Source: Aphis gossypii
Taxonomy: Eukaryota; Arthropoda; Insecta; Hemiptera; Aphididae
Direction: 5' to 3'
Assembly: GCF_020184175.1 (NCBI RefSeq)
Contig: NC_065530.1
Span: forward strand, 38,603,260-38,667,259
Length of the DNA stretch: 64,000 nt
Position numbers and translations under genes: made by a program. The notes under the pieces were generated by a model. It was not told where the DNA came from. It was given only the letters and a program-made list of their open reading frames with translations, and did not search any database. Of the stretch, positions 13,015 to 26,254 are shown piece by piece. Position 1 is the stretch's first letter. Each line of letters starts with the position of its first letter.

Positions 13015-13641
13015 TTACTTCTTCTTGGGGGCTGCGGTTTTCTTGGTTGGAGTCTTCTTAGCTTTGGGTTTAGCAGCGGCCGGTTTTTTTGGTTTAGCAG
13101 GCGACTTCTTCGGCTTGGTGGCCTTAGGTTTAGCAGCAACTGCTTTCTTGACTTTTTTAGCTGCTGGTTCGCCGGCTGCGGGTTTTACTTTTTTGGCGGA
13201 CGTTGATTTCCTCTTTGTAGCTCCCGGGGCTTTGACCTTTTTAACGACTGGCTTCTTCTTCTTGACCACAGCAGTTTTCTTTTTAGGTTTAACCTCGGCC
13301 ACTGGCAGCTTGAAGTGTCCAGATGCTCCGGTTCCTTTAGTCTGGAGGACAGTGCCGTTAGCGACGGCGGCTTTCAAAAATTTCCTGATGAACGGTGCCA
13401 ACTTAGCGGGATCGACTTTGTAGTTGGCTGCCAAGTATTTTTTGATGGCCGGCAGGGACGAACCTTTCTTCTCCTTCAGCTCCTTGATCGCAGACGTGAC
13501 CATCACCGATGTGGTAGGATGGGTCGCTGCGGGCTTCTTCGCTTTAGAAGCAGCAGTCACCTTCTTCTTGGCCGGGGATTTCTTCGCGGCTGGCGATGCG
13601 GCAACTGGTGCTGGAGTGGAAACGACGACGTTGTCTGTCAT
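13015..13641 (-). CDS. H1: Linker histone H1 (copy A)
   Basis: Linker histone that binds the nucleosome dyad and compacts chromatin; 208 residues. A short basic and Ala/Pro-rich N-terminal tail (1-39) is followed by the winged-helix GH1 domain at about 40-112. That domain has SAIKELKEKKGSSLPAIKKY, then LAPFIRKFLKAAVANGT and GASGHFKL. The C-terminal tail is rich in Lys, Ala and Pro with SPAK/TPTK-type phospho-motifs. The start is the ATG at 13639-13641, followed by MTDNVVV. It is intronless, processed by the stem-loop at 12964-12979, with a TATATA box about 90 bp upstream (13727-13732). It differs clearly from the H1 at 23275. Confidence 0.95.
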   Translation of the reverse strand: MTDNVVVSTPAPVAASPAAKKSPAKKKVTAASKAKKPAATHPTTSVMVTSAIKELKEKKGSSLPAIKKYLAANYKVDPAKLAPFIRKFLKAAVANGTVLQTKGTGASGHFKLPVAEVKPKKKTAVVKKKKPVVKKVKAPGATKRKSTSAKKVKPAAGEPAAKKVKKAVAAKPKATKPKKSPAKPKKPAAAKPKAKKTPTKKTAAPKKK

Positions 13642-13726
13642 GTTGGCGTAGTTGATTTTGTAAGTTGTAATATCTCAGAAAACACTAAAGATTTACGTAT
13701 GGCTATCGAACGAAATGGTACGCGAC

Positions 13727-13732
13727 TATATA
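13727..13732 (-). promoter_or_regulatory. TATA box of H1 copy A
   Basis: On the minus strand the context is GTATATAGTCGCG, 86-91 bp before the H1 ATG, a spacing compatible with a leader of about 55-60 nt. Confidence 0.65.
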
Positions 13733-13741
13733 CACCGTACC

Positions 13742-14917
13742 GTACCGACTAGTAAACCACTGTGATTCGCGTCGTCGACGCGGTTACGGTTGTACAAACG
13801 TTTTTCGCGATTTCTCGGCAAATAATCGTCGTACGAATCTCGTTTTGAGTTCTCCGGAAAGCCAACTAAATTTCAAATGATATCTCATAACTTTTTCAAC
13901 GCTATCCGGTATCAAAAAACCACCATGGATCGTTATTCACACGCTTCCGACCGGATTTTCGTACACCATGTTTAATGGTCTACCGTATGACTGAAACCGA
14001 ATTAAAATGTACAAAACCCCTTTGAACACATTCTATACGAGTTTCCCAACACCTGGGTGTTTGCAGATTGACAATCGATCCATATGTCGACGAACGGTGG
14101 CTTTTCAAAATTGACGATTTTGGGTTAGTCTTTCGGCACGGCGTCATTAACGTTTCTACCATTGAAATGTTACGTGGCAGACTTTACCTATAAAATATCT
14201 AGTCTTAATAGTGTTCAACTTAAAAAAATAATTATAATTATACACTATAAAAGGATTTTGGTCAAAACTCGATTTTAAATAAACAAAATAGGTAGTTACC
14301 TATATAACTTTTTTTTACAACACCAATCGTTTAGTACCTGATACATTATAATGGTTGTACGCCTTAAAACCAAGTATAATATATTTTCATTAAAATTAAT
14401 TTATAAACATTTTTCTGTTCTAGACAACACTATTGTAATAGTTTATTATAATGCAGCTAAATTCCAATCCAGACAATAATTTAATTTAGTGCCGTACATA
14501 ATAATAAATTATTAATAAATAGGTACCTATTATATTTATTGCAGAATAATTCAAAACATTATTTGTTCACTACAAAATCCGTGACTGATCTAATTTAATG
14601 ATTTGAAACACATTTTTTAAATGTTCATCTTTGATTTCTGTGGAATTGGACACGGGTTATAAATTATAATAAAATTATTATATATAGAATTAGGGGTCTG
14701 TTTTGTGCCTTGTTTTCTGAACTGTTTTTATGACTTTCTGGTAGAATCGTAGCCAAATTTGTAAAAACACAATTGATTATGTTTAATAAAACAAACATAA
14801 GTATTACGTGAACTCTAAAGATAACTCAACTCATTAACCATTCACTACCCATGGGTATTCCAAGGTAGGTACATAAACTTACAAGTGCGATAATGGCACT
14901 ATTAATGATAGTATTAT
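13742..14917. other. Intergenic, nothing recognised
   Basis: The part to about 14160 is less AT-rich than its surroundings (upstream region of H1). The rest is AT-rich. No exon or repeat could be supported. Confidence 0.45.
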
Positions 14918-15230
14918 AGCGCGGATTTCTATGCAATTGCATATTTTTTCCTTTTTTAGATTTTTTTTCAGTTATCCGCACGAACCATAATAATTTTAAT
15001 TTAATGGTGAAATTTTATTTGTATATTTCTGTATATTTTTACAAAATTTGAAATATATTGCATATTAAACTACAATTTCTTATATACTTAGTTTATTTAA
15101 GTAATTAATAAAATGATTGTAAGTTGTTTAATTTGTGAATTTTCTATAAATAAAAACAATTTTTATGATTTTTACTGCATATTTTTTACTTGGCATATTT
15201 CGATACATTTAGTGCATACAAATCCGTGCT
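14918..15230. mobile_element. Candidate MITE with 18-bp imperfect terminal inverted repeats
   Basis: AGCGCGGATTTCTATGCA at 14918-14935 is mirrored at 15213-15230, whose reverse complement is AGCACGGATTTGTATGCA (16 of 18 match). GCATATTTTTT-like blocks recur inside (near 14939, 15178 and 15193). There is no coding capacity in the 313 bp. The features fit a small non-autonomous DNA transposon. Confidence 0.6.
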
Positions 15231-16717
15231 CCAATGATAATAGAAAGCTGAATATTTGAAAAATATTATATCAACATTTTTATATTATAATAGAAGTTAA
15301 ATTAATAGGTACTGTTAAGTTGCAATAATATATAACTTAGTATATAAAATGTAATACAAAAAATTCTAGTATTTTATGTTTTTCATTTTTCTCAGACCAT
15401 ACTTTTGATACCTAGTAATCTGTGACTAAACTAAGAAATAATACGGCGTTTAAAAAAATTGTAGTAATATGGCAGTGTCTCAACAGTAAAATTAAATACA
15501 AATTGGAAGTATTAGACCACTAGAGAGTGAGGGACCTAGTCAGTAGTCATAAAGTTAATGGGTATTGAAATGCCCAGGGTTAGTCAATTCAAGTTTCAAA
15601 TGATTCAATAACTAAATCGATAATATTTTATATTTATTTTTACTTATCTTCATAGTTAAAATTATTATCAACGCTGATATTTTTTTTATATGCAACCATA
15701 GACCTTGTAGTCCATATCTTTATCGACCTATCTTTATATGACGAATATTATTATATACAATTGTAAGGGGTTTTCTACGACCGCGCTAACCGAGAAAACT
15801 ACTGAACCGATTTGGCTGAAATTTTTTACTGTTATACCCCACACTCTGCTGAAGGTTTAAGTAGCACTTTTGTCAATAAAAAGGTGCTCAAACAGACATT
15901 TTGAGATTTACGATTGGAATTTTGGTTGCTATTAGTTTGGTTATTGTATTGACTACCCTACAACCTTATAACTTCTTACCAAATTATCCTATCTTCATGA
16001 AATTTGGTATTCGTTATTTAATAAGTGTATTTATAATATTCGTGAAAAAAAAGTGTTGTCCGTATTATAACTGTCTTATTATTAAGGATGAACATAACCA
16101 AGATATTTCGATTATTGAAATAAAATCGATTATATTATAATCGAATGATAGGTAATAATATTATGATATTGATTCGAATGATATTTTCGGCGACAACCTG
16201 CGATTTTGTATTTACATCGCGACAAGTTTGAACCGAAATGTTCGATATCTACGTTTAATGATAGATTAATAGCTAAAGAACTTCCGACCGACAGCTATGA
16301 TTGTGAAGTCCAAGTACTTGTCTCGTCATCCATATCAGTGATATTTGAAATTTTTATTTTATTAACCAATTGGTCGTACTACTATTTATATAAAACTACC
16401 AGGACTCAGGCGCCCCCACTGATGAAAAGATGTCATGAAAAATTGAAAACCCGTCAGCTGTAATTTTATGTCTGATTTCGATTTGAAAATTACAACAGTC
16501 AATAGTAGTAATGAATAATTAGTTATATTATAATAAGTTGGTATTATTTATTACGTTATTTATGTTGTCGGTTAATAAACACAATTCGTAAGCTGCACTA
16601 AGTGGTATTGTATTTTTATAAGTTATGTTTCATTAAAAAATATTAAAGAAAAGTGATGATCGAGAATAGAATGATAACGGCAAAGAGGACGTTAAGCATA
16701 AATTTAAAATTTGTGGT
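15231..16717. other. Intergenic with a possible transposon remnant near 15.77-15.86 kb
   Basis: Around 15768-15835 the sequence GAGAAAACTACTGAACCGAT and its surroundings resemble short conserved non-coding stretches found beside Helitron-like elements in insects; this is recollection, not a match made here. Open stretches at 15901-16140 and 16206-16463 encode no recognised domain. Confidence 0.3.
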
Positions 16718-16733
16718 GGCCCTGAAAAGGGCC
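16718..16733 (-). terminator. Histone 3' stem-loop of H3 copy 2
   Basis: On the minus strand GGCCCTTTTCAGGGCC begins 37 nt after the H3 stop; a TAA-type microsatellite fills the interval. Confidence 0.95.
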
Positions 16734-16742
16734 GTTTTAAGG

Positions 16743-16766
16743 TAATAATAATAATAATAATAATAA
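16743..16766. repeat. (TAA)8 microsatellite in the H3 3' UTR
   Basis: Eight TAA units lie between the H3 stop codon (16771-16773) and the stem-loop. Length changes here would alter the stop-to-stem-loop distance. Confidence 0.85.
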
Positions 16767-16770
16767 TTGT

Positions 16771-17787
<1,017 letters not shown>

Positions 17788-17821
17788 ACGCTTCATACAC
17801 ACACACACAATCCTTTAAAAA

Positions 17822-17837
17822 GGCCCTTTTCAGGGCC
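17822..17837 (+). terminator. Histone 3' stem-loop of H4 copy 2
   Basis: GGCCCTTTTCAGGGCC begins 34 nt after the H4 stop codon. Confidence 0.95.
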
Positions 17838-19374
17838 ACCAAATATTATCATTAATTTTAAGAAACTCCACTTTCCTGTCGTTGTTATTTAAATTTAACC
17901 ACTGTAGTAGTTGTACAAACTTATGCTTTATACATTTTTCAATTGTGTCGGGTAAAGTTTTTATCGAGGTACTAAACACTAATATTGTATTTTATTCTAT
18001 AATTTACAATATAGGTAGAAAGAGGTTGTCTATGCAATACCATTTAAATAAATGTCACCCGCTTGTTGGTTAGTGATTTTTATTTTTAGAATATACGAGC
18101 AGGACCCATAATTATACACATAATTTTAGGTACTTATTAAAGGTATTTAAAGGTTCGAGGTATACTTTCTGATTAGTTTTTGAACAACAATCCACCATTT
18201 ACTTTAATACACTGCCGAATATGATGCAAGCAAATACCTGTATAAATTATTATCATGATAATAACTTATTGTAAACATTCTTCGAGAAGTATGCCTAATA
18301 GTTTGGTCATCATGATAGGCACCGTTTTCCTGTAATAGGTACCTTTAATATAATAACCTGAGCTTAACAATATGTCCGTGAAGTTGACCGCCCACCATCA
18401 TCTTACCAATTTTATACTCGATCATCTATATTAGTAAGTCATTAGTAAGTATTTCTAAGTACACTCCACTCAGATCATAAACAAAACATTAATGATTTTA
18501 CTTCAAATATAAAATGGATAATGTTTAGTATAATTACTTAGGTACTTATTGGTTATCAAACCCTGTTAACACTTAACAATGTTTACACAATATTAGTTCA
18601 TTAGTTAATTTATACCTATAAATGCAGTTACTATATTATTTTTCTAAGCATCGTTGCCCCTAAACCTTTAAAATGTTTGTCAATGACTATTTATAAACAT
18701 TTATAACTTGAAAACTACATACTTGCTAGAATCTCGACTCATATATTTATCTATTTAAAATTTAAAAATGCCATCTACTCAATAATTTAGTATTTACAGT
18801 AAAAAGTACGGTTCTCTTTTGAAAAAATTTATATCATTTTGCCAAATAACTATTAATGGCATACAAAATGTATTTTGAAAATATGGATATATAAGTATAA
18901 CATAATATTCAATAATTTAAAAACTTTGTATTTAAATAAATCACTCGTTAAAAGAAAAATATCTCTAACATTTCTGGCGAATCGCCCTGTTTACCCTCAT
19001 ATTTCAGGCGGCGGCATTATTTCGATGACGTCAGAGAGCCACCTTTTAACGTCGCCTCTGAATTGATACTTTCAACTTTGATAACATTAGTTACACACAC
19101 AGATGTGTAAGTACGCGACTATTAAATAAGTAAAATTGTGCATGCACAATGATCATCGTGAGGCTCGATTTTCACGCCTCTGAGTACTAAAAATAGATGA
19201 GTAGATAATATGGTCTTACCTTAATGACTTAATTACAAGGTGGGTAGGTATACTATGTTTACAATGATCTAATAATACAATTATAGTTTACACTAATAGT
19301 ATAAACCACACTCAACAGTTAACAGTATGAGAAAATACAAAATAAAAAGTAAGAGATTGTGCATGTGATTTGGT
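17838..19374. other. Intergenic, nothing recognised
   Basis: AT-rich, with many short TAGGTAC-type runs and no supported exon. A slightly GC-richer patch at 18980-19060 contains a TGACGTCA palindrome (about 19026) of CRE type but has no gene beside it. Confidence 0.45.
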
Positions 19375-19390
19375 GGCCCTGAAAAGGGCC
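19375..19390 (-). terminator. Histone 3' stem-loop of H2A copy 3
   Basis: On the minus strand GGCCCTTTTCAGGGCC begins 35 nt after the H2A stop codon. Confidence 0.95.
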
Positions 19391-19425
19391 GTTTTATTAG
19401 AGATATATAGTGGAGTAACAGAAAA

Positions 19426-19803
19426 TTAGACTTTCTTTTCGGTCTTCTTGGGCAAAAGAACAGCTTGGATGTTTGGCAATACACCACCTTGGGCGATGGT
19501 AACACCGGACAACAATTTGTTCAATTCCTCGTCGTTTCTGATGGCCAATTGCAAATGTCTGGGGATGATACGCGACTTCTTGTTGTCACGGGCAGCGTTA
19601 CCGGCCAACTCCAAAACTTCAGCTGCCAAATATTCCATGACGGCGGCCAAGTATACCGGTGCTCCGGCTCCGACACGTTCGGCGTAGTTTCCTTTTCTCA
19701 ACAGACGGTGGATACGACCGACCGGGAACTGGAGTCCGGCACGGGACGACCTGGTCTTGGATTTACCTCCTTTGGATTTGCCTGCTTTGCCTCTTCCGCT
19801 CAT
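19426..19803 (-). CDS. H2A: Histone H2A (copy 3)
   Basis: Canonical 125-residue H2A, identical in protein to the two palindrome copies, with synonymous differences in codons near the C terminus. The start is the ATG at 19801-19803 giving MSGRGKAGKSKGG; the longer upstream open frame is leader. It is intronless, divergent from H2B at 20218, with a TATATA box on the minus strand at 19880-19885, about 80 bp from the ATG as in copy 1. Confidence 0.97.
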   Translation of the reverse strand: MSGRGKAGKSKGGKSKTRSSRAGLQFPVGRIHRLLRKGNYAERVGAGAPVYLAAVMEYLAAEVLELAGNAARDNKKSRIIPRHLQLAIRNDEELNKLLSGVTIAQGGVLPNIQAVLLPKKTEKKV

Positions 19804-20217
19804 GATAGTAGCTTCGATATACGACTGATCAGTAATGCGTACGTAAACTGTGTGTGCTGAAACTGCCACGACAGCGCATTATATAGTCGAGAACTGGAAA
19901 ATATTATTTCAATTGGACAATTTTAAACAGTATGACGCTATAAAATGACACCGAATGCATTGCAACTACAACAAAACCATGTCGTTTTTGATCATCATTA
20001 TCATGATATTAGATTGTGAAGAAAGTACTATTTTTATTACATTTGTAAACGATGTTGAGTACTGTTTGTTCCGTCATACTTGTTACATTATGGCCAATGA
20101 ACGAACGACGTATCACCTAGTTTTAGCAATATATACCGTCGTTTTCACTCCACCGGTATCATTCGTGTATCTACCTTCGTACAGTGAACAAACGCCCTAA
20201 ACCAAAAACCAATCAAA
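19804..20217. promoter_or_regulatory. Divergent H2A/H2B promoter, second locus
   Basis: TATATA boxes are at 19880-19885 (for H2A) and 20130-20135 (for H2B). The 20-nt element at 20094-20113 matches 1361-1380 with one mismatch and holds the same position relative to the H2B TATA box. The rest of the spacer is largely diverged, so the element stands out as constrained. Confidence 0.75.
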
Positions 20218-20598
20218 ATGGCTCCAGGAGGAAAATCCGCAGGAAAAGCTATGAAGAAGTCGTCCGGCAAGGCTCAAAAGAACATCGCCAAATCCGACAA
20301 GAAGCGCAAGCCAAAGAGGAAAGAATCGTACGCCATCTACATCTACAAGGTGTTGAAACAAGTACATCCCGACACCGGTGTCTCCTCCAAGGCAATGAGC
20401 ATCATGAACAGTTTCGTCAACGATCTGTTCGAACGCATCGCTGCCGAATCCAGTCGCCTTGCCCACTACAACAAGCGCTCGACCATCACCAGTCGGGAAA
20501 TCCAAACCGCCGTCCGTCTCTTGTTGCCCGGTGAATTGGCCAAGCACGCCGTCAGTGAAGGAACTAAGGCAGTGACCAAATACACCAGCTCCAAATAA
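20218..20598 (+). CDS. H2B: Histone H2B (second locus)
   Basis: Canonical H2B of 126 residues, one longer than the palindrome copy because the tail reads [13 protein letters not shown] instead of [12 protein letters not shown]. The histone fold and the C-terminal helix ending AVTKYTSSK are identical. It is intronless with its stem-loop at 20631-20646. With the 1489 gene it is one of only two intact H2B genes here, against three H2A genes. Confidence 0.97.
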   Translation: MAPGGKSAGKAMKKSSGKAQKNIAKSDKKRKPKRKESYAIYIYKVLKQVHPDTGVSSKAMSIMNSFVNDLFERIAAESSRLAHYNKRSTITSREIQTAVRLLLPGELAKHAVSEGTKAVTKYTSSK

Positions 20599-20630
20599 TT
20601 TATTTTGACCAATTATCACGTTACTAAAAC

Positions 20631-20646
20631 GGCCCTTTTCAGGGCC
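20631..20646 (+). terminator. Histone 3' stem-loop of H2B, second locus
   Basis: GGCCCTTTTCAGGGCC begins 33 nt after the H2B stop codon. Confidence 0.95.
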
Positions 20647-23274
20647 ACAACATTTTTCACTTTCCACACTGTCTGATAAATTTACTTACCACTTATAAAG
20701 GTTAAAGCGCCTTATATTTCTTGATTATGAGTATTATGCTGATAAATAATTATTGGCTCATAAGAATAATTATTAAAACACCAAAACTGATCTTACCGTC
20801 TTATCAATTACTTTCAAACACCTTATACATTGTAACAATATACGCCCTCCTAAAACAATTTTTCCTGAGATCAACCGAATTAATTAATATTTAATAATGT
20901 TTATCATACCGATAATCAAGTCACAGTAATTACTGGTTTATTATAATAATTAATAATTAAGTGAATCACATACCTTTTATATTAATTTTCTATGATAGGA
21001 TGTTTTGAAAAGTATGTACATTGTGTACAAGGGGAGTGGGACTACTATCAAAAACTCCTCAAAGATACATAATAAAAAGAAAATGTCAATCATGCTTATG
21101 ATAAATTCAAAAATACAAACTGATTCTTATATAATAATAAGAAGGCTAGGCAATAATAAAAGATGCAATAACAAAAATTATGAAAATAAAAAAATACAAT
21201 CAAGTGTGTTAGCCCATCATTACATTCTGAGGAAGTAAAACGTCTTTCATAAGTATTGGAGTCCGTGAACTTATAAGTGAACAAGGAAGAAAGTGAGAAA
21301 AATTATCGCCTTAATCCGCTCGACCACTCCATCCCCCCAGTTAACATTAATATTATATTCCACATTATTGTTTATTTGTGAACGTTTACTCATTATATAA
21401 ACGGCACGCTGTGTTTTATACTATACTGTAAGAATGTATATGTTTTACTGTATATTATTATGTTTCTATCGCACTTTTACCCAAGCATTTATACACCATA
21501 TCTGCCATTTCGTTTTCTCGTGACGTTTCATTTTTAGTGACGATATTTTTTCCACCCATACTTCAAGAAAGAAATTTTACTTTAAAAATTAATAGATTTA
21601 CGTATATAAAACTGGCATCAAACTCCTCTGAAAGATAAATTAACTTAACACTACAATTACACGGTGACCTTTACAATAGTTGACACCTTCGGTACAGCAG
21701 AGCATTATCCACTTTTGTCCATTTTTTTTTTTTTTTAATTTTGTCGAACTCAATTATACACTCTCTACAATCTATATTATCATTATTAACAGTGCGTGAA
21801 TACCTACAAAATAATAAAAATAAATATTTATGAATATTTTATTTTATTATATTTTTATGTCTAAAAATAAAATATAATATATTTTATATAATTATATAAT
21901 ATTTGTTTTAATATATTAAACAAGTTGAGTAGTAGACAAACGTTTTAGGGGTTATCCTTGTATCAGTTGTAGCACTCCTCTTCGCTCAGCAAAACAGTAA
22001 TTACTTACAGTTTATAAACTTCTCAATCTTAATTTAATTTAAAAATAAATAAATTAAAATGATAATGATAAAAAGTAGTAACTAACATAATACTAATATT
22101 TATAATGTCTACAACATACTATAATCCTCGATGTAAACAATTGCTTCCTAAAAAATACTATTAAAGATAATCTAAACAGTAATGTAAACTGATAACTTAA
22201 TAATATCAACTAAACACATACTACGTATAAAATTAAATAGTAATTATTTAAATAATGAAAACAGGCTTGAAAATTATTTTTGTTATTTTAATATACCTAA
22301 CAAAAATATATTAATTGTAATATTTACAATCAAAAAAAATTGGTAAGTCAATTTATAATATTATACTAAGAACATTGTCTAATTTATTAAGTCGATAATT
22401 TATTAATAAAAATTATAATAATTTATTTATTAAAATATTTAGTTAGTAATATATCATAGTAATTGTTGATAATATCTGAATTTACAAAATTGTCGCAAAC
22501 ATTTATCCTTATAAAATATTTAGATTTCAAGTAACTTTTTCGGTAGGTAATTAGTTATAAGGTACCCATTATCTTATTTTAGTTTTGAAACAATTTTGTC
22601 AATATTAACCTCTCTCGTTAATTGTTAATACTAGGTAAATACCTATTTTCTGTAGTATAATTTGATTTAAAATAAAATACTCATTCTAAACAATGTGGTT
22701 TGTGATTGTGACCACCTAAAATAAATAACAACTACTGTACCATTTAATATGCTATGATTTTAATGCGTAATAGACAACTAACATCCTGATTTTGGAACGG
22801 CCTAGTTCGACTCGGTTAAGACATAACTCTATACAGTTTTCACTAGATGATCAGAAAACACTTAATTATTAATTTAAATTATAAATTTTATGTTTATTGA
22901 ATCGATCTCGACTTTAAATCACCGGAAACTCGGGTGTACCACAAACTACACGGATATGCAGAAACAACTGCCTACATTTCACAAACAACGCGTTTTCGAT
23001 CAGAACCAAGTATATAGTTACGTTGAGAATAGTATGGAGATTCCAAAAAGTAAAATTTTGATGAAAAAAAATTGTTTCATAATTAGTAAACAACGAAATA
23101 CTAAGGAGAGTCGCAACCGCGTAAACGAATTCGATTGGAACGTGTTTACTAGTCGGTACGGCGCTGTGTTTATATTACGAAGCCATGACGCCTCAATGCG
23201 ATATCGTATCAACGAGTTTACAGTATCAACTCGCTACCCTTCACAGTATTTCGTTTAATTCAAGAACAATCAAC
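20647..23274. other. Intergenic; right end is the H1 copy B promoter and leader
   Basis: No gene is supported in the AT-rich 20.65-22.8 kb stretch. From about 22880 the sequence becomes less AT-rich. Near 23165-23176, TGTGTTTATATTACG combines the reverse complement of the AAACACA H1-box motif with a TATA-like sequence, about 100 bp before the H1 ATG. Confidence 0.45.
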
Positions 23275-23862
23275 ATGGCAACAGCAGCAGTTCAAGTACC
23301 GGCGATCGTCGTCGCACCGTCACCGAAAAAAAAGCCTGCAACAACCAAATCATCTTCCGCCAAATCTGCTGCGCCGGCTCACCCGTCTACCGCAGTGATG
23401 GTAGTCGCCGCTATAACTGAGCTGAAGGAAAAGAAAGGTTCATCGCTGTCGGCTATCAAGAAGTATATAGCCAACAACTACAAGGTGGACTCCTCCAGAC
23501 TAGCTCCATTCATTCGCAAGTTTTTAAAAACTGCCGTTGTCAAGGGATCATTGGTGCAAACCAACGGTAACGGAGCCATGGGCCACTTCAAGCTTCCCGT
23601 TGAAGTGAAGAAAAAGCCCGTCGTTAAGAAACCAAGTGCTGCCGCAGCCGCCAAAAAGAAGGTTGTTAAAAAGCCAACCTCCGCCGCAGTAACGCCGAAG
23701 AAGAGGAAGCTAACCGCGAAAAAAGCTGCTACTTCAACTGAGCCTGCTGCCAAGAAACCAAAAAAGTCATTGATCAAAGCTAAAAAAATAGCCGTGGTAC
23801 CCAAACCACCAAAGGTCAAGAAGACTGCAGCTGTTAAGCAAACGAAAGCTCCTAAACAGTAA
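23275..23862 (+). CDS. H1: Linker histone H1 (copy B, divergent)
   Basis: Linker histone of 195 residues. The N-terminal tail begins MATAAVQVPAIVVAPSPKKK. The GH1 winged helix (about 35-107) contains AAITELKEKKGSSLSAIKKY, LAPFIRKFLKTAVVKGS and GHFKLPV. The Lys/Ala/Pro-rich tail runs to KQTKAPKQ. The start is the ATG at 23275 in context CAACATGGC; an open frame continues upstream but does not resemble H1. Compared with H1 copy A, about 20 of roughly 74 GH1-region residues differ, whereas H2A, H3 and H4 copies are identical. Its stem-loop has a changed base pair. It may be a specialised H1 variant, for example of restricted expression; that is inference. Confidence 0.94.
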   Translation: MATAAVQVPAIVVAPSPKKKPATTKSSSAKSAAPAHPSTAVMVVAAITELKEKKGSSLSAIKKYIANNYKVDSSRLAPFIRKFLKTAVVKGSLVQTNGNGAMGHFKLPVEVKKKPVVKKPSAAAAAKKKVVKKPTSAAVTPKKRKLTAKKAATSTEPAAKKPKKSLIKAKKIAVVPKPPKVKKTAAVKQTKAPKQ

Positions 23863-23938
23863 CATGGTAATTAATCGATCCCCAGGAAATAATGTGTAAT
23901 GTAAGAAATAAGAATGTAAAATATTCTGCCTTTAAAAT

Positions 23939-23954
23939 GGTCCTTTTCAGGACC
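23939..23954 (+). terminator. Variant histone 3' stem-loop of H1 copy B
   Basis: GGTCCTTTTCAGGACC: the third stem pair is U-A instead of C-G, so the change is compensatory and the 6-bp stem is kept. It lies 76 nt after the stop, further than the 27-45 nt of the other genes. Confidence 0.85.
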
Positions 23955-26254
23955 TCCAAATTATTAAACATTTAATTCTTAATTTATTCCCCTCCGCCAC
24001 AAGGCACAAAGTAGCTCGAATGGTTTTTAAATTTTTTGTAATATCTTTAAAACAATACTTTATAGTATTAATACAATCAGTGACAATTTTTAAATTATTA
24101 CTAAAATAACTATACCATCTACACCGCGCCAAATGTGTTTATACCTATTTTAAATCTATAACAAAAACAAACAATGCGTGGTTAATGTTAAATAACAATA
24201 GATCACTTTGATGTAAAAACTAAATAATTGCATTGCATTGCTTATATGACGGCAATGTGCCTATAAACTCGTACCAGGCGTTAGCCTATGACGAGTGGAA
24301 TAATATGTAAATAAGCGTTATTATTGATAATAAATACTACCAACCCTAATATTAATGGTAGTATGAACAAACAACACATAATGAGCTGCATTGATTAATT
24401 ACACTACCTAATTTATTTTCCTTAACTGTTTCCATATCAAAAATGTGACATATACAAAGAAAAAACACAATATTAATTTAATTAAGTAATTTTCCCATAT
24501 TTACGTCAATTATTTCTAAGTTTATTACTGAATACAGAGTGAAATTTTAGTATTTTTTTAAATAGATACTTTATAGTTTTTTTTACCACTTTCTGTTTTG
24601 TATATAAATATATACATATTAGAACGGTCTCCGAGTGCAAAGATGAACTGAACGGGTTATACACTTGTACCTACCCTACGCCCTACATTACCACATGGTA
24701 CAGGTAAGACTAGTGGCGCAAGTGATTAAAACACAATTTATATTTATTATGTTTATTATGACGAATATATAACAGAAAACCAGCTTCGAATTTTTGTTAT
24801 TCTTATAACGTAGTACTAATTTAGGCGAAATGGTCGATATTATTATTTTTTTTTCTTTTAAATTCTGAACGAAGCTAGATTAATTTTACAATGTGTGTTT
24901 ATTTTTTTGTGAACACAATAATAAAAAAATAAATAATAATCGATAAAAAGCATTGTTGAGGCTTATATAATATTTGTCACTAACCTATGAAGTAATTTTT
25001 ATAAGCTAAGTTGGTCAAAGACAATAACGTTATTACTTATTACATTGTATTTTCTTGTATTTACCATTATCCTTAGTACCTACACAAAATTGAACAACTC
25101 AAAAACTACTCTTTTACATTTTGTTTTTAGTTACTACTTAGACCGTTTCACATCTCTGCAATACTGTATTACTGTAATTTAATATACGTTTTAATATTTT
25201 CAGTATTTGCGAATATTATATTTATACTACATACCTACCTAACAATTTTATTGATTTACTTATGAGTATAATTAATTTTAAGGAAGATATAATTAATTTT
25301 AGTTATATAACTAAAAATATGTATTTGTTATATGGTTTCCGGGGCTATAAAGTTTTCATTCGCTGCGTTGAAGATAATATAATTAACAAATACTAACTAC
25401 TACGTTGTATTTAAACTGTAAATGTTAATATCACAATTGATAAAAAATTAATTTAAGGGCATGTAAAAACTAACTATATAGTTTGTCGTTTAAAATTAAT
25501 AATATTAGAACAAATCTATTTTAACATCGGACACACTATGAAAAAATAAATTTTAATTCTAAAAAACATAGTTTTTATTAATATTTTAAGTATATATTTA
25601 ATTAAGAACTTATACCTTTATTGGATATAAAATGACATTTTATAAATTTATAAAAAATATATTATTGTATCAAAACTTGGTTAGTATTTTTTATTTTTAA
25701 CTAGGTAGTATTTTAAACCGTGATCCTGGTTGTATATTTTATATTTTATCTAAGACCGTGGCCGTAATCGTGATCTTTAGCGGTAGTGATAACTGATGAT
25801 AAGAATATCGAGTGATTATAATAATAATAATAATAATATTGTCAGTTAGTAAGTACTAAGTTATCGGTGTTCGGTAATAATCGGCATTCAGCTTTAGTAC
25901 TTCAGCAGCAAAATATAAACTATTATTGAAACCAGAAACACACAAGCAGAAAGTTGGTTTACAGTACCTAATATTGTATTTAATAATATTAATGAACGAT
26001 GCTAGTATAATATAATATGATAATTTAGTTTCATAAATATTAAATAATATAATTAGTTTCAATTTTGACGACCTATATTATTTATTCATTTGACGAACAG
26101 TTTTTCAATTTTCAATTATTAAGACTAAAGTATTATTGAATTGTTATTATCTCTTTAAATAGATTTATTTCGAAGACAATCTAACGTGCACCCTCCATTT
26201 TTAATGTTAGTCATATATTTAATTTCATGAAGTTAAATATATCTAAAAACAACT
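23955..26254. other. Intergenic with one dispersed repeat copy
   Basis: At 24862-24915 the ATTCTGAACGAAG motif and the following ATTTTACAATGTGTG and T tract mark a copy of the family at 5048. A TAA-type run sits at about 25817-25836. No exon is supported; the last few hundred bases are presumably the ric-8 promoter and leader. Confidence 0.45.
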
